A stretch of 64,000 nt of DNA, from positions 3,502,001 to 3,566,000 of the forward strand of contig JACCIC010000021.1 of the NCBI GenBank assembly GCA_018907035.1. Reading direction: 5' to 3'. The notes under the pieces are model-generated. The model ran no database searches and was not told the DNA's origin. It was given only the letters and a program-made list of their open reading frames with translations. Within the stretch, counting starts at the first letter, position 1. The number at the start of each line of letters is the position of its first letter. Positions 13,050-22,414 of the stretch are shown in pieces. The stretch is from Sycobia sp. Sy_11 (taxonomy: Eukaryota > Arthropoda > Insecta > Hymenoptera > Epichrysomallidae). A program made the translations under genes and the position numbers.

Positions 13050-13474
13050 CAGGGTGTTCCGAGTGCAATTGCGCGTACGCTGTGTGAGTACTTTATAAAT
13101 CTCGATTCGAGATAACGATATCTAGATAGATTTATAAATAACTACGGACCCTCTTATTGTTTTTGAGCTTTTCTGAGGTTACGCTCCAATTCTCCACTCT
13201 TCTTTCTGTGACGATTTTCAGCTCAAATTTATTTTCCATCTCCAAATGATTGTTTGATCCACATGAACATTAATATATAAGCAGGAGAAGTCGTATACAA
13301 TCTCCGAATACCTTCTAAATCTCGATGTCTCTCTCGATCGAGAGTCGAATTCTCGTTTCGTCATTGCTTGACGAACATTATTGTAATTTTTCAAAATACA
13401 CACGGTCTTTGCAGTTAACTTTACCTGCTTATTGACGATCGCTTAGTATAAAGAACGATATTTGAGTCACCCTG
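13050..13474. mobile_element. Candidate TA-flanked inverted-repeat element (MITE-like)
   Basis: The ends are CAGGGTG (13050-13056) and CACCCTG (13468-13474), each flanked outside by the dinucleotide TA (13048-13049 and 13475-13476). That is the arrangement expected of a Tc1/mariner-type insertion at a TA target, and the right end read inward (CAGGGTGACTCAAATATCG) resembles ends of common insect elements. The exact inverted match is only 7 bp (9 with the TA). The 425-bp interior encodes no transposase, so it would be non-autonomous or decayed. Confidence 0.45.
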
Positions 13475-13933
13475 TATAAGCACCGTGATCCCACGATACT
13501 TTTGGCATTTTGGAAATCATAGTTAAAACCTCTGTGAAGTGTATGTGATCGGAACGCGAAAAAAACAGTTTCTTCACGTCGAATAAACGTACGAAAATAT
13601 TCCAATCCGTTGCGATGAAATTGGCTTTTCAATGCAAAATAAAATGAACTGAAATATAGTTCGAAAGGCTACATTTGCAACTATATACAGCTTAAATGCA
13701 TCCACAAACCTTTGTATACGTCCTTTCCCGCTTATCACCGATTCGCCAGCGTGAACAAGCATATGTATTCGAGATACACCCCGTATATATACGGCGTATC
13801 TTCTCCTCCGCCGTCTCTCGTATCGCTCGCCCCTGTGCCGAGCTATATATAAAGCAGTGAGGAGAGGTTTCACATATAGGAATACACGCGCGCCAACACA
13901 TAATACGCGTCTGGGGTGCGCGCGAGAAAGAGG

Positions 13934-13937
<4 letters not shown>

Positions 13938-13973
<36 letters not shown>
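13938..13973. repeat. (GA)n microsatellite
   Basis: About 36 bp of GA repeats at the left edge of the CpG-dense block upstream of Optix. Confidence 0.95.
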
Positions 13974-13977
<4 letters not shown>

Positions 13978-14536
13978 AGGGTGAAGAGAATCCGCTACGC
14001 ACGCGAGACCGCCTGTGTATAAAGTCGTAGTATACGTCAGTGTAACGAGCCGGCGTACGTACGCGAGGCCCCCAGCGCAGGATTGTCGCGCTACCCCCCG
14101 CCGCCGTGCGCGCGGTGGGGATAATCAAGCGGACGCCTATACGTATCTATATCTATATATATATATATACATTTGGCGTGTAAACGCACACGCGCGCCGC
14201 CGCACGGTAAACTCGCGAGCACGCGTCGGTGTGTACACGCGCGAGTAGCGAGCTGGGCGGGGGGGGGGCGCCTCGCCGTACGAGCTCGTCCGCGCGAGGG
14301 GGCACCGTTGCCCCTGGCAACCGGCACGGTATCCGGCCAATCCGGTCCGACGGCGTGGGCGTGGCCTCTTATTGGCCCGACACCGCGGGGTCGCGCCGAC
14401 CGCCCGGATAGGGCAGGACCGTCGCGCGCGCCCGCACGGCGCCGACAATCGCGTAGCGAACGCCCGCGAGCGAGCGAGAGGCCGACGCAAATGCGAGGGG
14501 GAGGACAAGGAGAGGGGCCGAGCCGCGCGGCTTCCC

Positions 14537-14593
14537 CTTCTCTCTCTCTCTCTCTCGCACTCGCTCTCTCCCACTCTCTCTCTTGTTCTCCCC

Positions 14594-14628
<35 letters not shown>

Positions 14629-14643
14629 ACTCCCTCTCTCTCG
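14537..14643. repeat. Interrupted (TC)n tract
   Basis: About 107 bp dominated by CT/TC with several interruptions (CGCA, CCCA, TTGT, CACT), inside the CpG-dense block upstream of Optix. Confidence 0.9.
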
Positions 14644-14913
14644 CTCGCACGCACCCGTGGCCGGGCGGCCGCGTATAGGCGCGAGCGTATCATGCCCGGG
14701 TAGGGCCGGCGCACCGACGAGAGATGCCGGCTTGTAAGCGAAACCAGTTTGCTATCCGATACGATCGAGGCAACAAGCACGCCGAGCGCGACGGAGCGGC
14801 GGGCTGCAACAGCAGCAGCAGCAGCAGCCGAGAGCCAGCGGAGCACGAGCAGCTCCTGCCGCGTATGTGTACGTACGCGCGCGCTGGCCTGCGTATGTAC
14901 GTATCCGTGTACA

Positions 14914-14921
14914 TATAAATA
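14914..14921 (+). promoter_or_regulatory. TATA-like box upstream of Optix
   Basis: TATAAATA, a full TATA-box match, sits about 480 bp before the Optix start codon inside an otherwise GC-rich block. No convincing initiator was found 25-35 bp downstream, and TA-rich motifs are common in this genome, so this is only a candidate core-promoter element. Confidence 0.25.
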
Positions 14922-15055
14922 TATACGTATCGAACGGTACGAATGAGGCCTACGCCCCCGCGCTATCGATGCGCGGCTGTCCAAGCTCGTCGGCCGAGCA
15001 GTAGCTGGTAGAAACTGGACCGACCCGGCGGCTCGGCGGACGGATCGGTGTGTTC

Positions 15056-15087
15056 AAGAGAGAGAGAGAGAGAGAGATAGAGAGAGT
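15056..15087 (+). repeat. GA tract close to Optix start
   Basis: An AG/GA run of about 22 bp, then ATAGAGAGAG, lies roughly 310-340 bp before the start codon. GA runs in insect promoters can be bound by GAGA-factor or CLAMP-type proteins; whether this one is functional is unknown, since GA arrays are frequent throughout the window. Confidence 0.6.
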
Positions 15088-15141
15088 GTCCAAGCGAGGG
15101 GAAAAGATAACGAAGAGGTGAGCGATCGATCGGTGACGACG

Positions 15142-15277
15142 ATGCGACCGCAATGAACGTTCCGCGAGCTTTGACCAAATCTACTTGTGAAGTGCGCGAC
15201 GGTATACGTAGATAAAAAAAAAAAAAAAACAAAAAAAAGAAGAATAAAGGGGGGGGGACATGCCGCGCCGTCGCTAG
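15142..15277 (+). other. Three short upstream ORFs in the presumed Optix leader
   Basis: ATG at 15142 opens a 4-codon ORF (ends 15156). ATG at 15153 opens a 20-codon ORF ending at TAA 15213-15215. ATG at 15260 opens a 5-codon ORF (MPRRR, stop 15275-15277). All end before the Optix ATG at 15396. If the mRNA begins upstream of 15142 and is not spliced across this region they would dampen translation of the main frame. A weak possible leader intron (donor GAAGAG|GTGAGC at 15118, acceptor TATTATAG at 15378) would remove the last two ATGs and the first. Confidence 0.4.
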
Positions 15278-15395
15278 ACCCGACCGCGTGGCACACGCGC
15301 GCACACACGCGCGGGACACGCGAACGCCTGCGAGACCCGGACCGGCTCGCGGGAGGTGCCACACACCCGGTATTATAGGTATCAGGTGGAGGAGG

Positions 15396-16048
15396 ATGTC
15401 GGCGGTGGCGCCCGGCGGCGCGACCGCCGTCCCGAGCGCCGGTAACGGGCCGATCGTGCCCTCGCCGGTGTTCGCCCTGCCGACCCCGCTGCCCCTCTCC
15501 TTCACCGTCAGCCAGGTCTCGACCGTGTGCGAGACCCTCGAGGAGTCGGGCGACATACAGAGGCTCGGCCGCTTCCTCTGGAGCCTGCCCGTCGCCCATC
15601 CCAACATCCAGGAGCTGAACCAGAGCGAGGCGGTGCTCCGGGCCCGGGCGGTCGTCGCCTTTCACTCCGGCCACTATCGCGAGCTCTACGCGATCCTGGA
15701 GAGGCACAAGTTCACCAAGGACTCGCACGGCAAGCTGCAGGCGATGTGGCTCGAGGCCCATTACCAGGAGGCGGAGAAGCTGAGGGGCAGGCCGCTGGGC
15801 CCGGTCGACAAGTACCGGGTGAGGAAGAAATATCCCCTGCCGCGGACGATCTGGGACGGCGAGCAGAAGACGCACTGCTTCAAGGAGAGGACGCGCTCGC
15901 TGCTGAGGGAATGGTATCTGCAGGATCCCTATCCGAACCCGGGGAAGAAGAGGGAGTTGGCAGCGGCGACTGGGCTCACGCCCACGCAGGTGGGGAACTG
16001 GTTCAAGAATCGGAGGCAGAGGGACAGGGCGGCGGCGGCCAAGAACAG
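15396..16048 (+). CDS. Optix: Optix (SIX3/SIX6-class homeobox transcription factor), first coding exon, 3' partial
   Basis: Optix is a nuclear DNA-binding regulator; in insects it patterns the anterior head, the eye field and, in some lineages, wing pigment. The exon encodes 218 residues. The SIX protein-interaction domain spans about residues 36-150, with [19 protein letters not shown], then [10 protein letters not shown] and [20 protein letters not shown]. The homeodomain spans about 155-214, with Phe162 and Leu170 in helix 1 and [10 protein letters not shown] at 202-211 in helix 3. Trp202-Phe203-Lys204-Asn205 are homeodomain positions 48-51, so this is a Lys50 type as expected for SIX proteins. 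[20 protein letters not shown] and the LPVAHPN segment point to the SIX3/6 (Optix) class, not sine oculis or Six4. The start is the first in-frame ATG, with A at -3; the frame stays open upstream but without another ATG. The exon ends in AAGAACAG before GTAGGG, at the conserved intron position after the homeodomain. Gly183 (NPGKKREL) sits where relatives usually have Thr or Ser. The C-terminal tail lies on an exon not found here. Identity is very secure; the start is likely. Confidence 0.96.
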
Positions 16049-16054
16049 GTAGGG
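16049..16054 (+). other. Optix: Splice donor of Optix intron 1
   Basis: The coding sequence AAG AAC AG is followed by GTAGGG, a good match to the AG|GT donor consensus. It lies immediately after the homeodomain, where SIX3/6-class genes are known to have an intron. Without splicing, the frame reads AGG TAG and stops at once, so the donor itself contains the in-frame stop. The break falls after the second base of the Arg218 codon, so the next exon must supply its last base (A or G). Confidence 0.85.
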
Positions 16055-17728
16055 ATCTTTCTCTCTTTCTTTCGTTCTGTTTTTTTTTTTTTTTTTCTTA
16101 TCCTTCGTATCCCAGTTTTTTTGGTTGAATCGAAATTTGCAATTACCCGCGGGTATACTGGCATCCGTATGTGGATCGGGCGGTGGCGATTCGTCGGAAT
16201 TATTGAATTGTTGCTTTAATGCAGAACCGCGCACGGATCTTACGTTATAAGATCGACGGTACGCGAGTGAGAGTTTTAAATGCTGGCAATTTTTCATAGC
16301 CCTGGCGGTAAAAACTATAATAACGGAACGCGCGCGGCACCGGCAGTAGTAGGATATTATAATAATGATTAATAGAGTGAAACTGATGAAATTATTATTA
16401 CTTAACGATTATCCGAATTAAAGTTCGTCGGGGTTGAAATTTAAAGTGCATAATAGCCCGGCGAATTAGCCTTTTCATCCATTGCATCAGTTTAATCCCG
16501 GGCAGTCCTTTCATTGGAGCAAAATGCCCAAAACAATAATCGCGCACGTCTCTTTGTGCCTCTCTGTCGTTGAAACACACACATGCATACACACACACAC
16601 ACGCATCTTTTGTGTCTGGCGTATCTGTAGAGAAAAATGAATACATTAATACACAATATATCCCTCGATCGTATAACTTTGAAAGCTCCATTTATTTTAA
16701 TCGAATATTGCATATTATTTGAATTAATTGTGGAATGACCGCAAATTTTCTAGGTCATAAATATACGTAAAACATTAATGGCGTAGATGATAAAACATCA
16801 ATAATTTTGTGACTATTAGTTTCATACAGATATCAGAATTACATTCATTGTCAAATCATAATCAACTGTTAATGTTTGATGTTTTTTCCATCAATTCTTT
16901 TACTCTTTTTATTGAAATAAATTAAACGGATCTAGAGCGAAAAACGTACAAAATCCTACTTTCTCGATTTATTTAAAATTATTTTCTTTTTTGTCATTCT
17001 TCAAAAACAAAAAGTCAGGGCATAAATGAAAGATTGCGGATTAAAAAAATATAAAGTAAAAATAAAAAATACTTTAATTACTTATAAAGTAAAGTCTACG
17101 AATAGGTTATATTTCGTACAAGAAACAAGTAAATATCGTGTGTGTGTGTTTTATTAACCTTCTGGAACCCTTGAAATTACGCATACGAAGCTGGAAACTG
17201 TAATTCTCGATTACTCGTTTTGAAAAAATATCGCAAGTCAATAAATTAAGCAAAACACATACAGTTGTTAGAATGAAGAAATTAATGATCTTTTGATTGA
17301 AGCTTTATAATGAAAAATCCGTCGTTTCATTACGCTACGCAGTATCGCGTGCTTGCACGAAGTCGGGACCAATCTTTCGATGACAACTGATCTTGTAACT
17401 GCCTCGTAGACCGGCAAAATTATCGTATCTACGTGTATAAGGATGCCGTTAAAAACACGAAGTACGCCTTTTTATCGATTCGTTATCGATCGATCCGTCG
17501 AACTTTACGGTCGTGCATCGGAGGCTTTCGACACCACACCCTAAGTTCTTACAGTAGAACAAATCAGTCGTCAGGACTTCTTGGCGACGTTGAGAGCCGG
17601 CCGATGCGTCATTTCGTCCCACCGTACGCGTTTTATTAAATAGCCTTTAATAGAAGATAATCGCGAAACGATTAGCGGTTTAGTCCCCGGCCCCCGTCGC
17701 CTCATCCCGCGGGACAAATTCTCGTGTT

Positions 17729-17763
<35 letters not shown>
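17729..17763. repeat. (TC)n microsatellite
   Basis: About 35 bp of TC repeats grading into TTTC-rich sequence; a CTT run lies further on at about 18145-18168. Confidence 0.93.
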
Positions 17764-17767
<4 letters not shown>

Positions 17768-18915
17768 ATTTCTCTTTCTCTCTGTCTCGGCAAACGAGCT
17801 CCTTTGTGCGACCAATCGCCCACCCCCCCCCCACCACCCCCGCCGCACCCCGTCCACCGACCGATATAGGATAAACGGAGAACGAGGACGGGGAACAGCG
17901 GCGTCGTCTCTCCCCCGGGTCGCGCGCGCGGACCGAGCGCGAGGGGGGTCGACGTAATTTCATTTCGCCGTCCGACGGGGGCCGAAGGGTCGCGCCGCTC
18001 GCTTAATACGCCGACGAGCCCCGGCGATTTTCAAATTGCACGCACACGCGCGCGCGCGCGCACGTCTTCGGCGGGGCGACGCGATTCGCGTCGCTGGCCG
18101 CGGAGCTCGATTCCGTTCTCCTCGAATCGTTCTTGTTGTTGCTCTTCTTCTTCTTCTTCTTCTTCTGGCTTTCATAGGTCGCGCCGAGCAGGCCCGGCGG
18201 GAGTTGGGGATATATCGGCAAGAATTGGAATTTAAACGAGCGGATTCGAGGGTTGACGTTGTCGTTCTAGAGAACCATACATGTGCGCGTGGTAGAGTTT
18301 GATGGTTGTAATGAGAAATGGCGCTTGCGTGTGTGTGTGTGTCTGTGCGGAGAAAAAAAATCCATTGGAAATTACACTTTTGTCAGAGGCTGTGGGAAAT
18401 CAGGAAAAAAAAAACTTGCCTCCTTTATCAATATCTTTCCGAATCGAATATTTGAAAATTTATCACTGTCATTGTAAAAACTATTGGAATTTTTTTAATC
18501 TTCAGCATTATTTGATAGAATTACTGGAGACTATTTTCATATTTACCGTATAGAAGTGTCGAAAAGCGAAAATCGTATTACTGATAATTATATTGACAAC
18601 TTTAAACGATATTAATTAGTCCGCACTCCGCACTATTTTAGCATAGAAAATCAAAATAACCAATTCCCTCGACAAGCAAATTTACCATTTCTTTTAGCAA
18701 TCTGACGATTTTTACAGGTTCAAAAGTTACTTGAACATTTGACAGAAATTAAATGCACAATAATAACATCGACTGTCGGCATACTGTTAATGTCAAATGT
18801 ATATATATATATATATTCTTGTGTGAAATATATACATTGCTACCGTGCTACAAAGTCCAAGTGTCAAAAACAGCTGATGATCCGGCTCCATCCTATATAT
18901 ACAGACACAGGCAGA

Positions 18916-18918
<3 letters not shown>

Positions 18919-18979
<61 letters not shown>
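18919..18979. repeat. (AT)n microsatellite
   Basis: About 60 bp of perfect AT repeats. Confidence 0.95.
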
Positions 18980-18983
<4 letters not shown>

Positions 18984-19298
18984 CAATAAATATCGCTTAC
19001 TTTACATTGTGCCATGGAGTACGTATCAAAAATAATAATTATCCACTGATGGGTAGCGGTGGCCTGCGGGGTAGTCCTTCTCGGTTCTTACGAACCGTAT
19101 AACACGCCCCGGCGGTCAGATGACTCGAGTGCCACGGCATAAAAGCAAAGCCCCCGTATAATATGGGCACACGGAGCGAGCAGACTGGGAGGAGTTCTCG
19201 TCAATAAATACATAAACAAGAAGAGGAATTTTAAATACCCGAATCACAGACGAGATCGGTCCGCGGGGAGGGGGGATGAGAGTCCCGTCTCGGTTTTG

Positions 19299-19301
<3 letters not shown>

Positions 19302-19331
<30 letters not shown>
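19302..19331. repeat. (TC)n microsatellite
   Basis: About 30 bp of TC repeats. Confidence 0.93.
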
Positions 19332-19333
<2 letters not shown>

Positions 19334-20020
19334 CCGTCCCATTCATAATATAAAAGCAGTCGAGAGCGATAGAGGGGTGGGTAGGCAGAAAGAAACAGAT
19401 ATTGAGGTTTACGACGAACGCGGGGCCGGGAAAGTCCCACAGGCTTCTCGATTCAAGGGCCGATTTCAGGCCGCAGTGACCAGCAGCAATGGGAATAATC
19501 CCCGTTACGTCGGTAAGGTCACGACGCCCTGCACTCGTGCTATCCTCCCGGTTAAAGGGCCCTCTTTCTCTCTTTCGGTACTTAATATACTGACCACTTC
19601 CACTCGAGCGTCGGCTGGCTGCGCAGCCCGCCGGCAAGAGTATCGCCGTCGCGCCGCCATCGCTGTCACCTGCCTCTCCGACCGTACGCTCCGCGGCATC
19701 GGAACGAATTTTACAGGCTCTGTGTACCAATAGGTGATATAATATAAATATATATATAAGACTCCTGATCATACTCAGGAGAGTCGTATATTATCGGGCC
19801 ATTATATTCAGTCAATTCCGTATAATATGAATACGTACCAGACTCCGCGAAGGGCTGCTGGATGAATCCTGGGAGGAGCCTATCGGGGGGGGAGGGCGCC
19901 AAATGGACCTTATGGTTAATCTACCCGGACCTACCAATGCTCCGACCCCCGATGGACGAAGGGGGTGGAGTGGGAGGTCCTGGTTGGACGGAGGCACGCG
20001 CGCGAAGAATTCATATACTG

Positions 20021-20022
<2 letters not shown>

Positions 20023-20074
<52 letters not shown>
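20023..20074. repeat. (AT)n microsatellite
   Basis: About 52 bp of perfect AT repeats; a CA array follows at about 20237-20259. Confidence 0.95.
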
Positions 20075-20076
<2 letters not shown>

Positions 20077-20649
20077 ACAAGGGTGATGTGTGGACCTCGT
20101 CGTCCTCCACCTCCTCCCCGTCGTCGCCCTTAGCGCGCGCAATCGGGTCGTGATTTACGACGACGGGAAAACCCCGGAGTTCACGATAGGTTTTCCCGGG
20201 CTGCCGTAAGCGCACGAAGAGTGTGTATATACACATTCACACACACACACACACACACATACACAGACACCCCGTAGTCCCGGTTTACACACAGTACCGT
20301 TGGATTCTTCTGCTTCTGCCTCCGACGCGAGAGCGCGCGTAAAGGCCGCTGCGACCGTCCGTTAGAATCGTGAACGACGGGAGGTTACATTACTTGAACG
20401 AGCGACAGGGCCATTCTCCGGCGTTGACGTCAAAATTCTGCTTCCTTCTGGTTCGTGGGGGTTGGGGGAGGAGCAGGGGAGGAGAAATAGCCAAAGCCCA
20501 TCCATCCAATTGTTATCGTCTTTTTTGCCGTGTGATCTATTGTTGTCGTTATTTGTACGCCGCTCGATGAGCATTAGATTCAATCGCCCTAGCGTACGTA
20601 TATAAAAGAGTAGAAGAATCGCCGGGATAAACGTCGTTGTACAAGTGAG

Positions 20650-20651
<2 letters not shown>

Positions 20652-20689
<38 letters not shown>
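20652..20689. repeat. (TA)n microsatellite
   Basis: About 38 bp of TA repeats. Confidence 0.94.
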
Positions 20690-20692
<3 letters not shown>

Positions 20693-20924
20693 GTTATATG
20701 TGTGTACATACGTACGTGTTTCTCGTCAATCACAACGATATAATAATGGTCCTCATTATTCAGTTTGAGTCTTGCGTTTCTTAAGCTACTTCATCTAGTT
20801 ATTATATTTATTTGCCGAGTTCAATTTGATTTGGGAAGAAATAAACGAGATTGCTATAAATTGTATTCGTGTATATGCATGTATATATATATATATATTC
20901 CAGACACGGATCAAATGTAAATTT

Positions 20925-21049
20925 TCAAATTAAATTAAAATAATAATAATATTAATAATACGAATATATTAAATGATATTATTATTAATATTATTATTAA
21001 TATAATAATAATATTAATAATAATATTAATGTAATAATCAAATTAAATT
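20925..21049. repeat. AT palindrome bracketed by 12-bp direct repeats
   Basis: Perfect 22-nt arms at 20977-20998 and 21004-21025, made of TAA/TTA triplets, surround a 5-nt loop AATAT. A further related triplet run lies at 20940-20960. The block is flanked by identical TCAAATTAAATT copies at 20925-20936 and 21038-21049. It sits about 50 bp left of the inverted-repeat element at 21102. Confidence 0.7.
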
Positions 21050-21101
21050 TTCCGGAGCGATAACAATTGTACTTATGTCGACTGTTGTGAATTAATTTGA
21101 A

Positions 21102-21313
21102 ATTAATAAATATTTTTATCGGTCTTACAGTCCTTATAATATAATATATTAACTAAAATACTGATACTCAGACTGTTCTTGTTTACTATTACTCCCGCAG
21201 AATCTGAAATAAATCTTATTACTAACAATAAATTAGATTCAAAATTAAAAAGAAAAATAAGAAAAAGGCTGCATGTTATTAAGTCTGTAAGACCGATAAA
21301 AACATTTATTAAT
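21102..21313. mobile_element. Short foldback / MITE-like element with 29-bp inverted repeats
   Basis: The arm at 21102-21130 and the reverse complement of 21285-21313 match at 28 of 29 positions, sharing TTTTTATCGGTCTTACAG; the single mismatch lies just outside this core. The 154-bp interior is AT-rich without coding capacity. The arms are not simple sequence, so chance is very unlikely. Clear target-site duplications were not resolved, and the superfamily is unknown. Confidence 0.7.
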
Positions 21314-22362
21314 GTATATATCTACATAATCAACGCAAGGTAAAACTATAAAATGAATGAGTATATATAAATATATATATATTACACGTTCTCCTCGTTT
21401 AGAAAAAGTTCGCGATGAAAGAGGAAAAAAAAGTCTAGAGATTAACGTAAAAATTAATTCTGGATCTTAAGACTGCCCCGGTGCCTACGGGTTTAGATCT
21501 CCTATACCAGCCCAGCCAATTAATACGTAGCGTGGAACACGGTAACTGAAATGCCATATAATATACGCGTAAGCTTTTACCGCGAACGCGAAAGAAGAAA
21601 CAAAAAAATCAGGTTTCCATGATTTATGCGCGCGAGACTAATTAAATATAACGAGAGAAATTTTTTCTTTATTTTTTTTCTATTTTTTTTCTTAGTTCAC
21701 GAATGTATGATTCTTCGTATATCTTGTGCCGTAGAATAAGGATTCCGACATCCGACGATTGATGCAGATAAATGGCAAAATTTTTATATCCACTTCAATG
21801 CAGTAAATTAACTTTGACTGTAAAATATTGTACGTACTTTGATGCGTTCGATCAAATTTTCGAAATCACAATGACATGTATTCCCCCGTACGCAATGAGG
21901 CCAATATTGTTAAGGACGATATTCTATACCGAACGTCAACATATATGAATAACATCTTATTTCTTCTACGTCGAGTGGTCTTTTTCCATAGCCTTTTATT
22001 TCAAAGATCCCAACTGGGTTCGGCTAAAATTCAGAAAATCCAGAATTTTCGTTTACGACACTAGAGATTACCGGTGTCTTCGATGCGAACGAAGATGGAA
22101 CTAAAGATTATGCATTCGGACGAGAGCAAAATATCCGAGCACCCGGGCGAGCATCAGTTGCGCGGTCGCATTCACTCGAACGACTCGTCACTAAAAGCAA
22201 ATCAATTCGGCCTGTTGTATTTATGCAGAATGAATCGAATGAACATCACCCTCGCGGTTTTCGTTGCTTTCTCACCAAGACCTCAGGATAAGATTAGGAT
22301 TCGTGAACGCGTATTAGCGCAATAGCAAATACGACATTTTAATAATCTACTGATTCGTTATG

Positions 22363-22363
<1 letters not shown>

Positions 22364-22412
<49 letters not shown>
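22364..22412. repeat. (TA)n microsatellite
   Basis: About 49 bp of perfect TA repeats. Confidence 0.95.

Positions 22413-22414
<2 letters not shown>

Larger units (their letters stand above)
13975..15395 (+). promoter_or_regulatory. Optix: CpG-dense Optix upstream block (promoter and 5' leader region)
   Basis: From about 13.98 kb the sequence becomes strongly GC- and CpG-rich, in contrast to AT-rich DNA on both sides, and this continues into the Optix coding exon. It contains a GA/TC-rich stretch (14537-14643), a CAG run (about 14808-14828), a second GA tract (15056-15087), an A-rich then G-rich run (15213-15257) and several short upstream ORFs. No gene is seen here; the long open frames on both strands are arginine-, serine- and proline-rich by-products of GC bias. 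The transcription start is not determined. Confidence 0.6.
16055..20022. other. Start of putative Optix intron
   Basis: Begins with a T-run (about 16080-16096), followed by a microsatellite-free AT-rich island (about 16.6-17.6 kb), a GC-rich patch at 17.8-18.3 kb and arrays. A CTT-rich pyrimidine tract ending CATAG at 18178 looks like an acceptor but is followed by no recognisable exon. Confidence 0.5.

Noticed and set aside
14091..14984. 297-codon minus-strand open frame opposite the CpG-dense block
   Set aside because: Arginine-rich and REREREI-like low complexity created by GC bias and GA/TC tracts; no domain seen, and overlapping frames on the other strand are equally open.
15288..15395. 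N-terminal extension of Optix from 15288
   Set aside because: The frame is open but begins with GTG, not ATG; the first in-frame ATG is at 15396 and has a good context.
15054..15875. 273-codon minus-strand frame across the Optix exon
   Set aside because: Antisense shadow of the GC-rich homeobox exon; ends in a Ser-Leu run from the GA tract.
15527..16219. 230-codon + strand frame overlapping Optix
   Set aside because: Out-of-frame shadow of the Optix exon, whose own frame carries the unmistakable SIX and homeodomain residues.
18120..18300. CTT-rich tract ending CATAG as an Optix exon 2 acceptor
   Set aside because: The pyrimidine tract is a trinucleotide repeat and the following frame does not resemble the Optix tail.
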